64,000 nt of DNA, from assembly GCF_024346715.1 (NCBI RefSeq), contig NZ_AP024852.1:1488001-1552000 (forward strand). The letters run 5' to 3'. Origin of the DNA: Photobacterium swingsii. GTDB lineage: Bacteria > Pseudomonadota > Gammaproteobacteria > Enterobacterales > Vibrionaceae. Every line of letters begins with the position of its first letter. The stretch's first letter is position 1. Of the stretch, positions 44,296-53,251 are shown in pieces. A model generated the notes under the pieces. The model worked only from the letters and a program-made list of their open reading frames with translations, made no database searches and was not told the DNA's origin. Both the position numbers and the translations under genes were made by a program.

Positions 44296-44782
44296 TACTC
44301 GACCTTATATGTTATTAAAGTAACATTTGATTGTGTGTATGTTTTAATTTTCACATTTCAAATTATTATCTTTCAATTGCAATCCATTGATTTTGTGATG
44401 AGTGTCGTTTGTAGCTAGGGATGTGAGAGTAAATATGTGACATTAGGAGTATTAGTTTACGTTGATAAGTTCACGATATGAGTTGTAAATTTCACAAAAT
44501 AGATATCGTTTGCGTTAAGTGAGGTTTTTTAGAATAAAATATAAAGGAGTAGAGTCACAGTAGAGTATAAAACTGAGTGCCTATGGGTTTTTATAGATTA
44601 GACGATCTAGATCACAGAGGAAGGAGTGCTCAGGCAAGGAGAGATATACACTGTAAGTTTAAGTGAATTACTCTCATTGTGGCTGGTTGAAATCACAGAT
44701 AACAGCGAGAAGATGCATTGGTCTTTGCGGAAAGTAAACCCGAGAGAGGCTCGGGTTTGGGCGTATAGTCTATCGTAATAAA
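44296..44782. other. 487-bp upstream region of the porin-nuclease operon
   Basis: No gene is seen. A near-perfect dyad TTGTAAATTTCACAA (44483-44497, six of seven pairs) could be a regulator site. Several TGTGA half-sites occur (around 44396 and 44438) but none forms a full CRP site. The inverted repeat AAACCCGAG / CTCGGGTTT at 44737-44760 belongs to the end of the next minus-strand gene. Confidence 0.45.
44737..44760 (-). terminator. Hairpin after the 121-residue gene
   Basis: AAACCCGAG / CTCGGGTTT, 9-bp stem with a 6-base loop, 22 bases past the stop; only a short T run follows. Confidence 0.6.
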
Positions 44783-45148
44783 TTAAGCAGACTGCAGTAA
44801 AACATTGTTTAGATAGTTAACAACGTAAGCGGCATCTTGAGCTGCGGTATTAACTTTAGCAATGATGCGTTGCGCGCGCTCATCGTCACTTTGTAGGCTT
44901 GCTTTGACTTTTTCATTCATCGCAGCAGCCATTTCTGCTTTTTGCTTACAGTCACTGAACAAGGCTGAAACGAAAGTAAGTTCGACTTCTTCGCCGTTTG
45001 CAAAAGCATTTGCAGCTATCTTATAAACGGTATGAAATTTGGTTGCCATGTCTTTTTGATCTGCTTGGCTTTCTTTTGCCCAATCATCAGACCAACCTTT
45101 AAAGATAACGGCAATCTGAGGATTTGCTGTCAGTTTTACTTTTTGCAT
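44783..45148 (-). CDS. Small soluble protein of unknown function
   Basis: The protein has 121 residues, Ala/Lys/Glu-rich and predicted mostly helical. It begins MQKVKLTANPQIAVIFKGW, which has no signal character, and has one Cys in the middle (FSDCKQKAEM). I do not recognise a family. Reasons to believe it: full-length frame with ordinary codon use, its own downstream hairpin, and a separate position between the porin promoter and the tRNA cluster. TAGGGTTACAAC upstream contains a weak ribosome site. Confidence 0.6.
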   Translation of the reverse strand: MQKVKLTANPQIAVIFKGWSDDWAKESQADQKDMATKFHTVYKIAANAFANGEEVELTFVSALFSDCKQKAEMAAAMNEKVKASLQSDDERAQRIIAKVNTAAQDAAYVVNYLNNVLLQSA

Positions 45149-45307
45149 TCGTTGTAACCCTAGGTGCTATTTATGAAGGCATAGTAAAGGAGCGAAGAGT
45201 GGGTTTAAAGTCTAAATGCTCTTGATGCTTTTTGGCTGGTTAGATTATAAACAGGTTTGAAAGTCTAAGCGGATAGTACCGATGAAAAGATCACCGCGTA
45301 AGAATGC

Positions 45308-45336
45308 AAAAAGCCTGCTAAAAAGCAGGCTTTTTT
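45308..45336. terminator. Terminator of the tRNA-Val cluster
   Basis: AAGCCTGCT / AGCAGGCTT stem with a 4-base loop, A5 on one side and T6 on the other; it lies four bases beyond the last tRNA CCA end. Confidence 0.92.
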
Positions 45337-45339
45337 ATA

Positions 45340-45416
45340 TGGTGCTCGCTACTGGACTCGAACCAGTGACACCTTGCATGTCATGCAAGTACTCTAACCA
45401 ACTGAGCTAAGCGAGC
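45340..45416 (-). tRNA. tRNA-Val (anticodon GAC), copy 4
   Basis: A 77-base cloverleaf with acceptor GCTCGCT/AGCGAGC, anticodon stem CTTGC/GCAAG around ATGACAT (anticodon GAC), T arm ACTGG-TTCGAGT-CCAGT, and encoded CCA. It is identical to the other three copies. Confidence 0.95.
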
Positions 45417-45454
45417 AAATTGTACAGCATGATAACCCACGTGTTATCGAAATA

Positions 45455-45531
45455 TGGTGCTCGCTACTGGACTCGAACCAGTGACACCTTGCATGTCATG
45501 CAAGTACTCTAACCAACTGAGCTAAGCGAGC
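45455..45531 (-). tRNA. tRNA-Val (anticodon GAC), copy 3
   Basis: Same 77-base sequence as the neighbouring copies. The 38-base spacer carries a GATAAC...GTTATC hairpin, probably a processing site. Confidence 0.95.
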
Positions 45532-45574
45532 AAATTGTATAGCATGATAACCCGTATTACGCGTTATCGAAATA

Positions 45575-45651
45575 TGGTGCTCGCTACTGGACTCGAACCA
45601 GTGACACCTTGCATGTCATGCAAGTACTCTAACCAACTGAGCTAAGCGAGC
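45575..45651 (-). tRNA. tRNA-Val (anticodon GAC), copy 2
   Basis: Identical 77-base tRNA; the 43-base spacer on the 3' side has the same GATAAC/GTTATC hairpin with single-base differences. Confidence 0.95.
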
Positions 45652-45694
45652 AAATTGTACAGCATGATAACCCGTATTACGTGTTATCGAAATA

Positions 45695-45771
45695 TGGTGC
45701 TCGCTACTGGACTCGAACCAGTGACACCTTGCATGTCATGCAAGTACTCTAACCAACTGAGCTAAGCGAGC
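45695..45771 (-). tRNA. tRNA-Val (anticodon GAC), copy 1 (promoter-proximal)
   Basis: The first of four tandem identical tRNA-Val genes in the direction of transcription, with encoded CCA. Repeat periods are 120, 120 and 115 bases, so the cluster arose by tandem duplication of tRNA plus spacer. Confidence 0.95.
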
Positions 45772-45939
45772 ATCTGTCGTTGTTGCTTTAAATAAGCCAA
45801 TTCAACGGAACGAAAAAGATATTAGCGACTCGCCACAAAGCGTGCAAGTGTTTAGCTTCTCTTTTTTGGCTTTCTTTGCTCGTTTGGTTATCAAACATAC
45901 GGTTTGCTGCTCTGACGTGCTAAGTATTTGGATTAATTC

Positions 45940-47097
45940 TTATATTCCAACTTTAAATTGGCAGCGCTGAAAGGTGCGTTGCCAAAATTTTGTGTGATCC
46001 ATGACAGCTTTTCGAAAAAGCTGATGTGCTTTGCCATCAATGAAAGTTTCCTTATAAGTAATGAGTTCGGGATCTTGATACGGCGATTGTGCAAATATCT
46101 GCTGTAAAATTGGCTGAATCTGGCGATATTGAGAATCTAGCTCGGCGAGATAAGGTTGGATCTGACGATTATAATAGCGGTAAAACACATTTCTTAGGTA
46201 TTCAGCTTGTTGCTGGTTTCTCTGTTTTCCACACCGGATTTGATTTTCTTGCTGATTCAGTAATTGTGTTGTGGTGTTAAGCCATTGGGTTGCATTGGCA
46301 ATCGAGTAAAATAGCTGGCCAAAGTAACGGCTCCGATGGATTTTTTCTTGGTGGGTTAATAATCGGTTTACGATGGCTTCATCAATACCATTCGGAATTG
46401 AGCTAAGCGTTGGTTGGTTGTTTTCGATATAACCTTGTTTTTGCGAATACTCCAATAACGCAAATATATCTTCCATTGCTGAAAGGTTAGCTGTGAACCC
46501 TGCGAGATGGTCGATGGCAAAAGTGTGCGGATAGAGCACGAATTGTTGCCGCCACTCTTTGCCTGTTGTAAGCATATTCCATATAATTGTACCCAGCTGT
46601 TGCTGTTTTTTTTGCTTTATTGGTGTGAGTTCCTCAATTAAAGACTGGCTGATAGGGTTATCACGGCTCGTTGGTATGATTTGTGTCAGGCATCTTTCTA
46701 GCCCGTTCAACAGCAGCAATTCATATCTGAGTTGGCGAGTTTTGTCTTGGACTTTTCCTAGGCTGGAGTTCCTGTCGGCAATAAGTTGAAATAAACCACA
46801 GCGACGCAGTTCATACGCATCTAGTAACCCGATACGTATGTCGTCTATTGGTATATATAAATCGCGTGTTGAAGGAAAGCTAGGTAAATCCTCTTGAGGA
46901 TGAAAAGGTATTGGGTCGACCTCCAATACGTTGGCTAGACGTTGATGATAGTCATTGAAGTGGTGCTCACCACTGTTGTCGCATCCTGTTAGGGCTAAGC
47001 TAACAGATAGAGTCAAAACAATCATACGCGAAGCAATATAAGCATAGCGACAGTAAAAGTGGCTAAATAGGTGATCGAAAGCGGAGGTATTGTTCAT
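45940..47097 (-). CDS. DUF3080-type lipoprotein
   Basis: The protein has 385 residues. A lipobox LTGC (Cys39) follows a hydrophobic stretch; the signal region is unusually long because of 24 extra N-terminal residues, so the true start might be Met25, which would leave a very short signal. The mature protein is helical, Gln-rich and without known catalytic motifs, and resembles the DUF3080 family of Vibrionaceae lipoproteins. It probably sits in the outer membrane facing the periplasm. Function is unknown. It lies upstream of the tRNA cluster on the same strand, separated by 170 bases. Confidence 0.75.
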   Translation of the reverse strand: MNNTSAFDHLFSHFYCRYAYIASRMIVLTLSVSLALTGCDNSGEHHFNDYHQRLANVLEVDPIPFHPQEDLPSFPSTRDLYIPIDDIRIGLLDAYELRRCGLFQLIADRNSSLGKVQDKTRQLRYELLLLNGLERCLTQIIPTSRDNPISQSLIEELTPIKQKKQQQLGTIIWNMLTTGKEWRQQFVLYPHTFAIDHLAGFTANLSAMEDIFALLEYSQKQGYIENNQPTLSSIPNGIDEAIVNRLLTHQEKIHRSRYFGQLFYSIANATQWLNTTTQLLNQQENQIRCGKQRNQQQAEYLRNVFYRYYNRQIQPYLAELDSQYRQIQPILQQIFAQSPYQDPELITYKETFIDGKAHQLFRKAVMDHTKFWQRTFQRCQFKVGI

Positions 47098-47220
47098 CTA
47101 AGAAGTATAATCAACTTATGTTAGTTGAACGTAAATTACAGCTCCGCTGATCGGTTAAGTATTACATGCCTTGATAGATACATTGCCTATATTTGTTTTA
47201 ATAATGTAATGGGCACCGTG

Positions 47221-47568
47221 TTATTTAGGTTGAGAGGACTGCATCTCTTCTAATCCACCACCATTATGTACGTGAGTAAGGCCTGCATTTTTTAAGTAAT
47301 CCATCGCTTTACCAGAGCGATTACCACTGCGGCAATACACAACAATGGGCATTTCTTTATCTACGTTGGCAAAAGCGGTATTGATAGTGTTCAAGGGGTA
47401 GTTGGTTGAGCCTGCAAGGTGACCTTGGCTAAATTCATCTGGAGTACGTACATCAACCAAGAATGCACCTTGCTCGATAAGTGCCCATGCTTGTTCGCTT
47501 CGTTCTGATGCCCAGCTAGAAAAAGAAACCATGGCGATAAATAGGCACAAGATAGCTTTGATTTTCAT
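47221..47568 (-). CDS. Periplasmic single-domain rhodanese (PspE-like)
   Basis: The protein has 115 residues. A signal peptide (cleaved near SSWASE, 20) is followed by one rhodanese domain with the active-site loop YCRSGNRSG (Cys about 78) and the N-terminal DVRTPDEFSQGHL motif. It resembles E. coli PspE, a secreted thiosulfate sulfurtransferase. The reaction is sulfur transfer from thiosulfate to a thiophilic acceptor; the in vivo acceptor is unknown. AAGGGATAACGC gives a good start. It is a single gene. Confidence 0.88.
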   Translation of the reverse strand: MKIKAILCLFIAMVSFSSWASERSEQAWALIEQGAFLVDVRTPDEFSQGHLAGSTNYPLNTINTAFANVDKEMPIVVYCRSGNRSGKAMDYLKNAGLTHVHNGGGLEEMQSSQPK

Positions 47569-47723
47569 GCGTTATCCCTTTTAACTTTATGAAAAATAAG
47601 ACGCTATTTTACGTGTTCGGATTAAGGGGAGTCTGTTCTATTGATCGTATTTATGAAAAATAATACGGATGGTAAATCGGTTGTTCATTGTGACTTTATT
47701 GCTTAGTTAAAGTATAAACGAAC

Positions 47724-47758
47724 CACCATGAACTGCAGGGGTAACACAGTTCATGGTG
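47724..47758 (-). terminator. Hairpin after the 87-residue gene
   Basis: Perfect 12-bp stem CACCATGAACTG / CAGTTCATGGTG with an 11-base loop, 42 bases past the stop. The following minus-strand sequence has only scattered Ts. Confidence 0.6.
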
Positions 47759-47799
47759 CTATGGCATCAATGCTATTTATTGTTCTAACACAATGTGAG

Positions 47800-48063
47800 T
47801 TATTTCAGTAATTCGTGATCGGGCGGTAAGAGGCGAGATATCCAAAGAACCAGTTTATGTTTCATATTAACGCCATCTTCTTGATCAACAGCGAGAGGAG
47901 TAATTTGCTTGTATTGCACTAATAAACGGTAAATGCATTCAACCTTGTCGGTGGAAGATACATGACGTTCTAAATCGTTATAACCCTGCTTTTTAGCAAA
48001 TGCCATACCGAGTTCTAGCGCTTTTTTGAGTAACTTTGCATCATTTTTATTTTTCTTCATCAT
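47800..48063 (-). CDS. Small protein, DUF5062-like
   Basis: The protein has 87 residues, basic at the N-terminus (MMKKNKNDAKLLKKAL) and helical, without signal or membrane segment. It resembles the small DUF5062 proteins of Vibrionaceae, from memory. The start is one of two adjacent ATGs (48063 or 48060) after AGGG. Function unknown. It lies between norM and the rhodanese gene on the same strand but has its own hairpin. Confidence 0.6.
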   Translation of the reverse strand: MMKKNKNDAKLLKKALELGMAFAKKQGYNDLERHVSSTDKVECIYRLLVQYKQITPLAVDQEDGVNMKHKLVLWISRLLPPDHELLK

Positions 48064-48170
48064 TTTTCCCTGTCACGCCTTAACGTACTTTATTCAGAGT
48101 ATCTGAAAATAAAGGGAATACCAATCAGATCGTGGCATTATGCTAATGATATCCAAAAAGAAAATAGCCA

Positions 48171-48199
48171 TAAAAAAGAAGGCGGCCATAAGGCCGCCT
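48171..48199 (-). terminator. Terminator after norM
   Basis: GGCGGCC-ATAA-GGCCGCC stem followed on the minus strand by TTCTTTTTT, 31 bases past the stop. Confidence 0.88.
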
Positions 48200-48229
48200 G
48201 AATTATGTTTTTATCACCAGAAAACTTGA

Positions 48230-49600
48230 CTAGCGCGTAGCCATTTCTAGTTGATGCGCTTCAGGTTGGCGTTGTAGCCAGCGTAAGCGTGTGCCTAACA
48301 TGATTGCTGATGATGTTAAGCCAAAGATAATACCGATCCAGAACCCATGGGGGCCCATAGGTTCAGTGATTAAGTTTGTCATACCTAGCGTATAGCCAAG
48401 TGGTAAGCCAATTAACCAGTAGGCAATAAAGGTACGTACAAAGATGGCTCGCATGTCTTTATAGCCCCTAAGTGCGCCCGCAGCCACAATTTGAATTGCA
48501 TCAGTACACTGGTAGACAGCGGCCAGTAATAGCAGTTGGCTTGCGACTAAGATAACGTCGGCATTATCACTATAAATTGCAATGATTTGCTCACGGAATA
48601 CCACAGTTAAAATCGCTGTTGATACTGCCATGACAAAGGCGGTTGCCAAGCCACAGTAACTACTGACTTTAGCGCCTAATAGGTTTTCTTCACCGAGCTG
48701 GTGGCCAACCCGAATACTTACTGCTGCACCTAAGCTCATTGGTAGCATGAACACGAGTGATGAAAAGTTCATTGCAACCTGATGTGATGCCACCATTACA
48801 GCACCCAGTGGTGCAATCATGATGGCAACTACAGCAAATAAGGATATTTCAAAGAACATGGATGCAGCAACAGGGAAGCCCATTTTAAATAAACGTGTTA
48901 GTGCTCTGAGCTCAAGTTTATGCCATGTCTGGAAAAGGTTGGCTTGTTGCAGGCGCTTATTGAATTTGATGTACACCAGCATGGCAATAAACATTAACCA
49001 GTAAACGATGGCCGTTGCGACACCACAGCCAACCCCGCCAAGTGCAGGTGCTCCGAACTTTCCGTTAACAAAAATCCAGTTGAGTGGAATGTTTGCGGCT
49101 AAACCAATGAAACCAATGATCATTCCGGGAATGGTTAACGATAAGCCTTCAGTAAAACTTTTTAGTGTTTGGAACATTAAAAAGCCTGGAACTGCAAACA
49201 TGACTGCAAACATGTAACCATTGGTTTTTTCGGCCAAAATGGCTTCTACATCCATGTGGTCAATCAATGTGCCAGCATTGTAGAGAATGAGCATGATAGG
49301 AATAGAAATCAGCAGGGCTAAATAAAAACCGTGCTGCACTTCAAAAGGGATCCGCTCTTTTTTTCCTGAACCGTTTAGCTGTGCCACGATAGGCACCAGT
49401 GCTACAAGTAGGCCAACACCAAATAAAATGGAAGGTAGCCAAATACTGGACGCGACAGAAACTGCTGCCATGTCGGTTGCGCTGACGCTACCAGCCATAA
49501 CGGTATCGATAAATCCCATCGAGGTCTGAGCAACGGAGGCGAGTAATACGGGAATAGTTAATTTGAGTAAACGACGTGTTTCTCGTTTGTACTTGTGCAT
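48230..49600 (-). CDS. norM: MATE family multidrug/Na+ antiporter, NorM/MdtK type
   Basis: The protein has 456 residues from the ATG at 49600 (AGGT upstream); a TTG at 49618 would add six residues. Twelve hydrophobic helices in two halves are visible, with MATE motifs such as SVAQTSMGFIDTVMAG in helix 1-2, the Asp of helix 1 and PLNWIFVNG in the middle. The second half repeats the pattern from about residue 235. NorM exports cationic drugs, including fluoroquinolones, in exchange for Na+ or H+. In E. coli and Vibrio, norM/mdtK neighbours ribE; here a diguanylate cyclase gene lies between them. Confidence 0.9.
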   Translation of the reverse strand: MHKYKRETRRLLKLTIPVLLASVAQTSMGFIDTVMAGSVSATDMAAVSVASSIWLPSILFGVGLLVALVPIVAQLNGSGKKERIPFEVQHGFYLALLISIPIMLILYNAGTLIDHMDVEAILAEKTNGYMFAVMFAVPGFLMFQTLKSFTEGLSLTIPGMIIGFIGLAANIPLNWIFVNGKFGAPALGGVGCGVATAIVYWLMFIAMLVYIKFNKRLQQANLFQTWHKLELRALTRLFKMGFPVAASMFFEISLFAVVAIMIAPLGAVMVASHQVAMNFSSLVFMLPMSLGAAVSIRVGHQLGEENLLGAKVSSYCGLATAFVMAVSTAILTVVFREQIIAIYSDNADVILVASQLLLLAAVYQCTDAIQIVAAGALRGYKDMRAIFVRTFIAYWLIGLPLGYTLGMTNLITEPMGPHGFWIGIIFGLTSSAIMLGTRLRWLQRQPEAHQLEMATR

Positions 49601-49821
49601 GGATATACCTGAATTCAAGCGCCATCTGGAGAATGCCAGAAAGCGTGAGCATTATAATCACTTCCGCGGTTATTTCACGTATTTCCATGCATCTTGATGC
49701 GAAATCAGCTTAGCTAATTTATGGCTTGGCACAAAATAAGGAAATGAAAGCTTGGCTTACACCTATGCGCTGACTTTTCGCTAAATTGTTGCATAGTAGG
49801 CAGTTTTGTTTGCTCTGAACG

Positions 49822-51630
49822 TTATACCAAGAAACTCACACAATCTTTACCTGAGGCTTTAGCTTTAAACAGCATTTTATCGGCTTCAGCATAAACATTT
49901 TTATTCTCGGGTGATGTCTGTGCGACACCAATACTGACCGTGAATGATATGTTGATATCATCAATAGTGAGAGGAGTGTTTCTAACGCATCTTAATAATT
50001 TTTCAGCATATTCTTTGATATTTGGTGCATCAGCTACTGTTATATAAAGGGCAAATTCTTCTCCGCCAATACGGCCAAATAAAGCATCAGGGCCGAGGCA
50101 AGACTGGCACACAGAGCAAAATTGCTGCAAGACACGATCGCCGATTAGATGCCCATGAGCATCGTTAATTGATTTGAAGTTATCAATATCAAGTACTAGC
50201 AACCAACCAGGACTTTGCTGATTCTTTTGTTCAAACAATTGCCAAAAATGGCGACGATTAGCCACTTGGGTTAACGGATCGAAGTTTGCTAATTGTTGTA
50301 ATTTGCTGTTTGCATTTTCGAGTTCAGCAGTGCGCTCAGAGACTTTACGTTCTAGTTCTTGGTTATTGTAAGCTAATAAATTATTGAGGCGCGTTGTTTC
50401 TTTTTGTTCTTCTTTCAGTTGACAAATAGTGACTTGGAGGTGCTCTGCCATATGATCGAATGACCGTGAGAGATCACCGAGTTCATCTTCACGATCTAGC
50501 TGGGTTCTAGCATTCCATTTTCCCAATGTGATGCGTTTTACAGTTGCTTGTAACTGATTAATTGGTATTAGGATATAACGCGTGCCTTGAGACCCAAAGT
50601 ACATGGCTGCCACCATTAGCATGAGGGTGAACAAGACTGCGTAGTATTTTGTACTGATGAACTCACCAATAAAATCACAGATTGGTGAAATGAACAAAAT
50701 GGTTAAGTAACGGTTTGAGCCTAGTTGATATTTGGTATGAGCCGTCATCCAATTTCCCCCTAAAATAGGGTACTGGGTTACGGCCATCGTATCGCTAGGC
50801 TGAGTATTGCTAATGTTATCCCAAATGATATTAACGACAGGGGTTAATGGGGTGTCTAGTTCCATGAGTGCTGGAAAGCTTTTGTCCGAACTGGCGACGA
50901 TAGTCCCGTGATCGCTTATCAGCAGGATGCGACTGTTTGGGCTTAAAACATTTTTTTGAAGCTCATGTTCGAGCGTAGATAAGGTTAAATCGAGTCCCCA
51001 TACACCAAGGAAGTTTCCGTTCTCATCGTATTGTGCTTTTGCAAGACTTACTCCCAGAACATTTTCAATGGCTCCTGGGTAAATATCACTCCATACAGGC
51101 TCTTTGGATTTTAAAGCACGCTGAAACCATTGGCGGGTACGTGGGTCAAAATGAGCATTTGTATTGATCACCTCAATTCCATCACCTTTGGAATCTGTGC
51201 TGTAACTGGTTGTAGATCCTGCTTTGTTACTGTCGGACTCAATACGAACAAAGTTACCAAATTCATCACGACCTAGAGAAAGTAAATGGCCTTCTGCAGA
51301 AGCAAAATAGAAATAATCAATATCATCATGGTGAGCGAGTACATTCGCAAGGTACTTTAATAAGTCATCACGTTGATTGACTACTTTGGGTAATAATTGT
51401 TGCTCTGTGATTTGATGTTGATACACAAGGTGCGCTTCATCAAAAAAATCGTCTAAGTGGCTTGTGATAACTTGGTTAGATTGGCGGAAAAGTTGTTGAA
51501 CACTATTTTGTAAAATTTGTTCAGAGCTTGAATACCACATCATGCCAATTGGGAGAGCGGTGAGTAAGACAAAAATAGAGAGGGTCAGTTGGATACGAAA
51601 GCCCAGATTTTTGGTGTTAAGCATCACCAT
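49822..51630 (-). CDS. Membrane diguanylate cyclase: Cache sensor, HAMP, GGDEF
   Basis: The protein has 602 residues from the ATG at 51630; TTG 51645 and ATG 51624 are alternatives. Order: membrane helix about 12-32, a large periplasmic double-Cache sensor to about 325 (FDPRTRQWFQRALKS and GVWGLDLTL are typical), a second membrane helix about 333-353, HAMP to about 405, a coiled coil, and a GGDEF domain from about 448. The catalytic loop is GRIGGEEFALYI, with DIDNFKSINDAHGHLIGD. It should make c-di-GMP. The inhibitory RxxD site expected five residues before GGEEF is absent (GPDALFGRI). A small-molecule ligand binds the Cache domain, identity unknown. Confidence 0.9.
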   Translation of the reverse strand: MVMLNTKNLGFRIQLTLSIFVLLTALPIGMMWYSSSEQILQNSVQQLFRQSNQVITSHLDDFFDEAHLVYQHQITEQQLLPKVVNQRDDLLKYLANVLAHHDDIDYFYFASAEGHLLSLGRDEFGNFVRIESDSNKAGSTTSYSTDSKGDGIEVINTNAHFDPRTRQWFQRALKSKEPVWSDIYPGAIENVLGVSLAKAQYDENGNFLGVWGLDLTLSTLEHELQKNVLSPNSRILLISDHGTIVASSDKSFPALMELDTPLTPVVNIIWDNISNTQPSDTMAVTQYPILGGNWMTAHTKYQLGSNRYLTILFISPICDFIGEFISTKYYAVLFTLMLMVAAMYFGSQGTRYILIPINQLQATVKRITLGKWNARTQLDREDELGDLSRSFDHMAEHLQVTICQLKEEQKETTRLNNLLAYNNQELERKVSERTAELENANSKLQQLANFDPLTQVANRRHFWQLFEQKNQQSPGWLLVLDIDNFKSINDAHGHLIGDRVLQQFCSVCQSCLGPDALFGRIGGEEFALYITVADAPNIKEYAEKLLRCVRNTPLTIDDINISFTVSIGVAQTSPENKNVYAEADKMLFKAKASGKDCVSFLV

Positions 51631-51867
51631 GATATAGATATCCAACCTGTAGTAATATAGTGGCTACATCACAAATTGTTCGTCGCGGCCATTTCAGTGG
51701 CAGCATAATATAACTGGTATAAATATTTCAAACTGTAATGTCTTAATAGCAGCTAAATTTGCGAAAAAGCACCTTTCAGTGGCTAAATTAGACGGTTTAT
51801 CTTTACAACTAGTATGGAATATCATGCAGTTTCTATTATTCACATATCGAATATTCCAGAGGGAAGT

Positions 51868-52476
51868 ATGTTTACAGGCATTGTGCAAGGTACAGCACCC
51901 ATTGTTGAAATAATCAAAAAAGAGCAATTCCAAACTCATGTTGTGCGTTTGGATCAGGCATGGTTGAAAGGCATTGAGCTAGGCGCGTCTATTGCTCACA
52001 ACGGTTGTTGTTTAACTGTGACTAAGCGAGAGGGTGATTTGGTTTCTTTTGACTTAATGCAAGAAACCTTAAAAGTAACCAATTTAGGGCTTTTGCAGGT
52101 AGGTGATAGCGTGAATATTGAGCGCGCCGCTAAGTTTGGTGACGAGATCGGGGGCCATTCTATGTCTGGGCATATTATGTGTATGGCGACTGTGTCTGAA
52201 GTACGCAAAACACCAAACAATTGCCAGGTTTGGTTTCGTTTACCAGCGGCACAAATGAAATACGTGTTTACTAAAGGTTATATTGGGATTGATGGCATTA
52301 GCTTAACGATCGGCGATGTGGTTGAAGACACCTTCAATGTGAACTTAATCCCTGAAACGTTAGCGCGTACTAACCTTGCGTGGCGGGAAGTCGGTGACAT
52401 GATTAATATTGAAATTGACCCTCAGACACAGGCCGTTGTGGATACCGTTGAGCGTGTATTAGCCAATAAAAAATAG
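51868..52476 (+). CDS. ribE: Riboflavin synthase alpha chain
   Basis: The protein has 202 residues from the ATG at 51868 with GAGGGAAG before it; an upstream reading from 51814 is not conserved. Two lumazine-binding repeats are visible. The first starts [10 protein letters not shown] and has [13 protein letters not shown]; the second has [13 protein letters not shown], and the sequence closes with [16 protein letters not shown]. This follows the E. coli enzyme nearly throughout. It dismutates two lumazines into riboflavin. It is a single gene; I see no FMN riboswitch features in the 237-base upstream gap. Confidence 0.93.
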   Translation: MFTGIVQGTAPIVEIIKKEQFQTHVVRLDQAWLKGIELGASIAHNGCCLTVTKREGDLVSFDLMQETLKVTNLGLLQVGDSVNIERAAKFGDEIGGHSMSGHIMCMATVSEVRKTPNNCQVWFRLPAAQMKYVFTKGYIGIDGISLTIGDVVEDTFNVNLIPETLARTNLAWREVGDMINIEIDPQTQAVVDTVERVLANKK

Positions 52477-52503
52477 CGGTTCAATTGATGGCAGATGTAA
52501 AGT

Positions 52504-52529
52504 TCGCCCAAAGTATATACTTTGGGCGA
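52504..52529. repeat. Perfect 26-bp palindrome between ribE and the CPXCG gene
   Basis: The sequence TCGCCCAAAGTAT is followed immediately by its exact inverse complement. It lies between two convergent genes, 27 bases past ribE. There is no T tract on either side. A hairpin terminator without the usual tail, or a protein site, are both possible. Confidence 0.75.
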
Positions 52530-52568
52530 TATGTGCCATAAGGAGTCAGTACAACTTACTGCTTGGAA

Positions 52569-52772
52569 TTAAAAGATCTGCTCGTCATCTGCATCGATGA
52601 AAAGGTTAATGGTTTTGTGCAGTTCATCTACCTGCATGTTGAGATGAATGGCATGACAACAAGCCGGGCAGTCATCATAAAACTCTTGGCTGCCACCACT
52701 GGTATCTAATGTGATATGAATGTGGTGACCGCAGTGTGGGCAGTTTGCCGATTGTTCAGAATATTGTTTCAT
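52569..52772 (-). CDS. CPXCG motif-containing cysteine-rich protein
   Basis: The protein has 67 residues with CPHCG at 11-15 and DDCPACC near 34-39, the four-plus-one cysteine arrangement of the small zinc-ribbon CPXCG family. It is cytosolic; function unknown, and metal binding is expected. GAGGAG before the ATG gives a strong start. It is a single gene converging with ribE. Confidence 0.85.
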   Translation of the reverse strand: MKQYSEQSANCPHCGHHIHITLDTSGGSQEFYDDCPACCHAIHLNMQVDELHKTINLFIDADDEQIF

Positions 52773-53251
52773 TTATCGCTCCTCAATATGCCTTAGCATA
52801 TACAGCACAAGCATCCGTTGCTTTTGCATTTCCAGTTTTGTCTGCAACATTGCGTAGCCTAAAAATGTCTCTGATCTTGTTTAGGGATTGAGTCTTAAAA
52901 TCAACAAGCTCAAAATACAAAATTTTAGTGAAAATCCACCTAACTCTGCATATAGCTAAGCGCACTCTACTACTGTTACTTCTATTATTTACTTGATGTT
53001 ATTACTCTAGCTTCTGGCGATCCTTTCTGCCTAAAATTAACTATAAACTTTGATTGATTAAGAATATTCGGTGCTTGCTACGATGCTGGATCGCAAAAGT
53101 GAATTTTTTTTCTGGTATATCTTTCTATGATGAAAGATTAAAAAATCAAGAAAGTGTTAGAAGTGAAACAAAGGGAAGTGGCGCAAGAAGGATAAATTTG
53201 AACTTGGTGCAAGATGTTAAATTCTTGCACCAAACTGTGATGATTAAGTAC
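52773..53251. other. 479-bp gap without a recognised gene
   Basis: A 60-codon minus-strand frame (52783-52965) has no ribosome site or recognisable sequence. A hairpin TTGGTGCAAG / CTTGCACCAA at 53204-53233 follows the hxpB stop and may terminate it. Otherwise I see nothing. Confidence 0.5.

Noticed and set aside
45340-45771. CRISPR array from the regularly spaced repeats
   Set aside because: The repeats are complete tRNA-Val genes and the spacers are near-identical, not unique.
51631-51867. FMN riboswitch upstream of ribE
   Set aside because: The conserved RFN helices are not visible; in Vibrionaceae this element is usually linked to ribB.
52783-52965. 60-codon minus-strand frame between the CPXCG and hxpB genes
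   Set aside because: No ribosome site, GTG start, no recognisable domain; more likely chance or decayed sequence.
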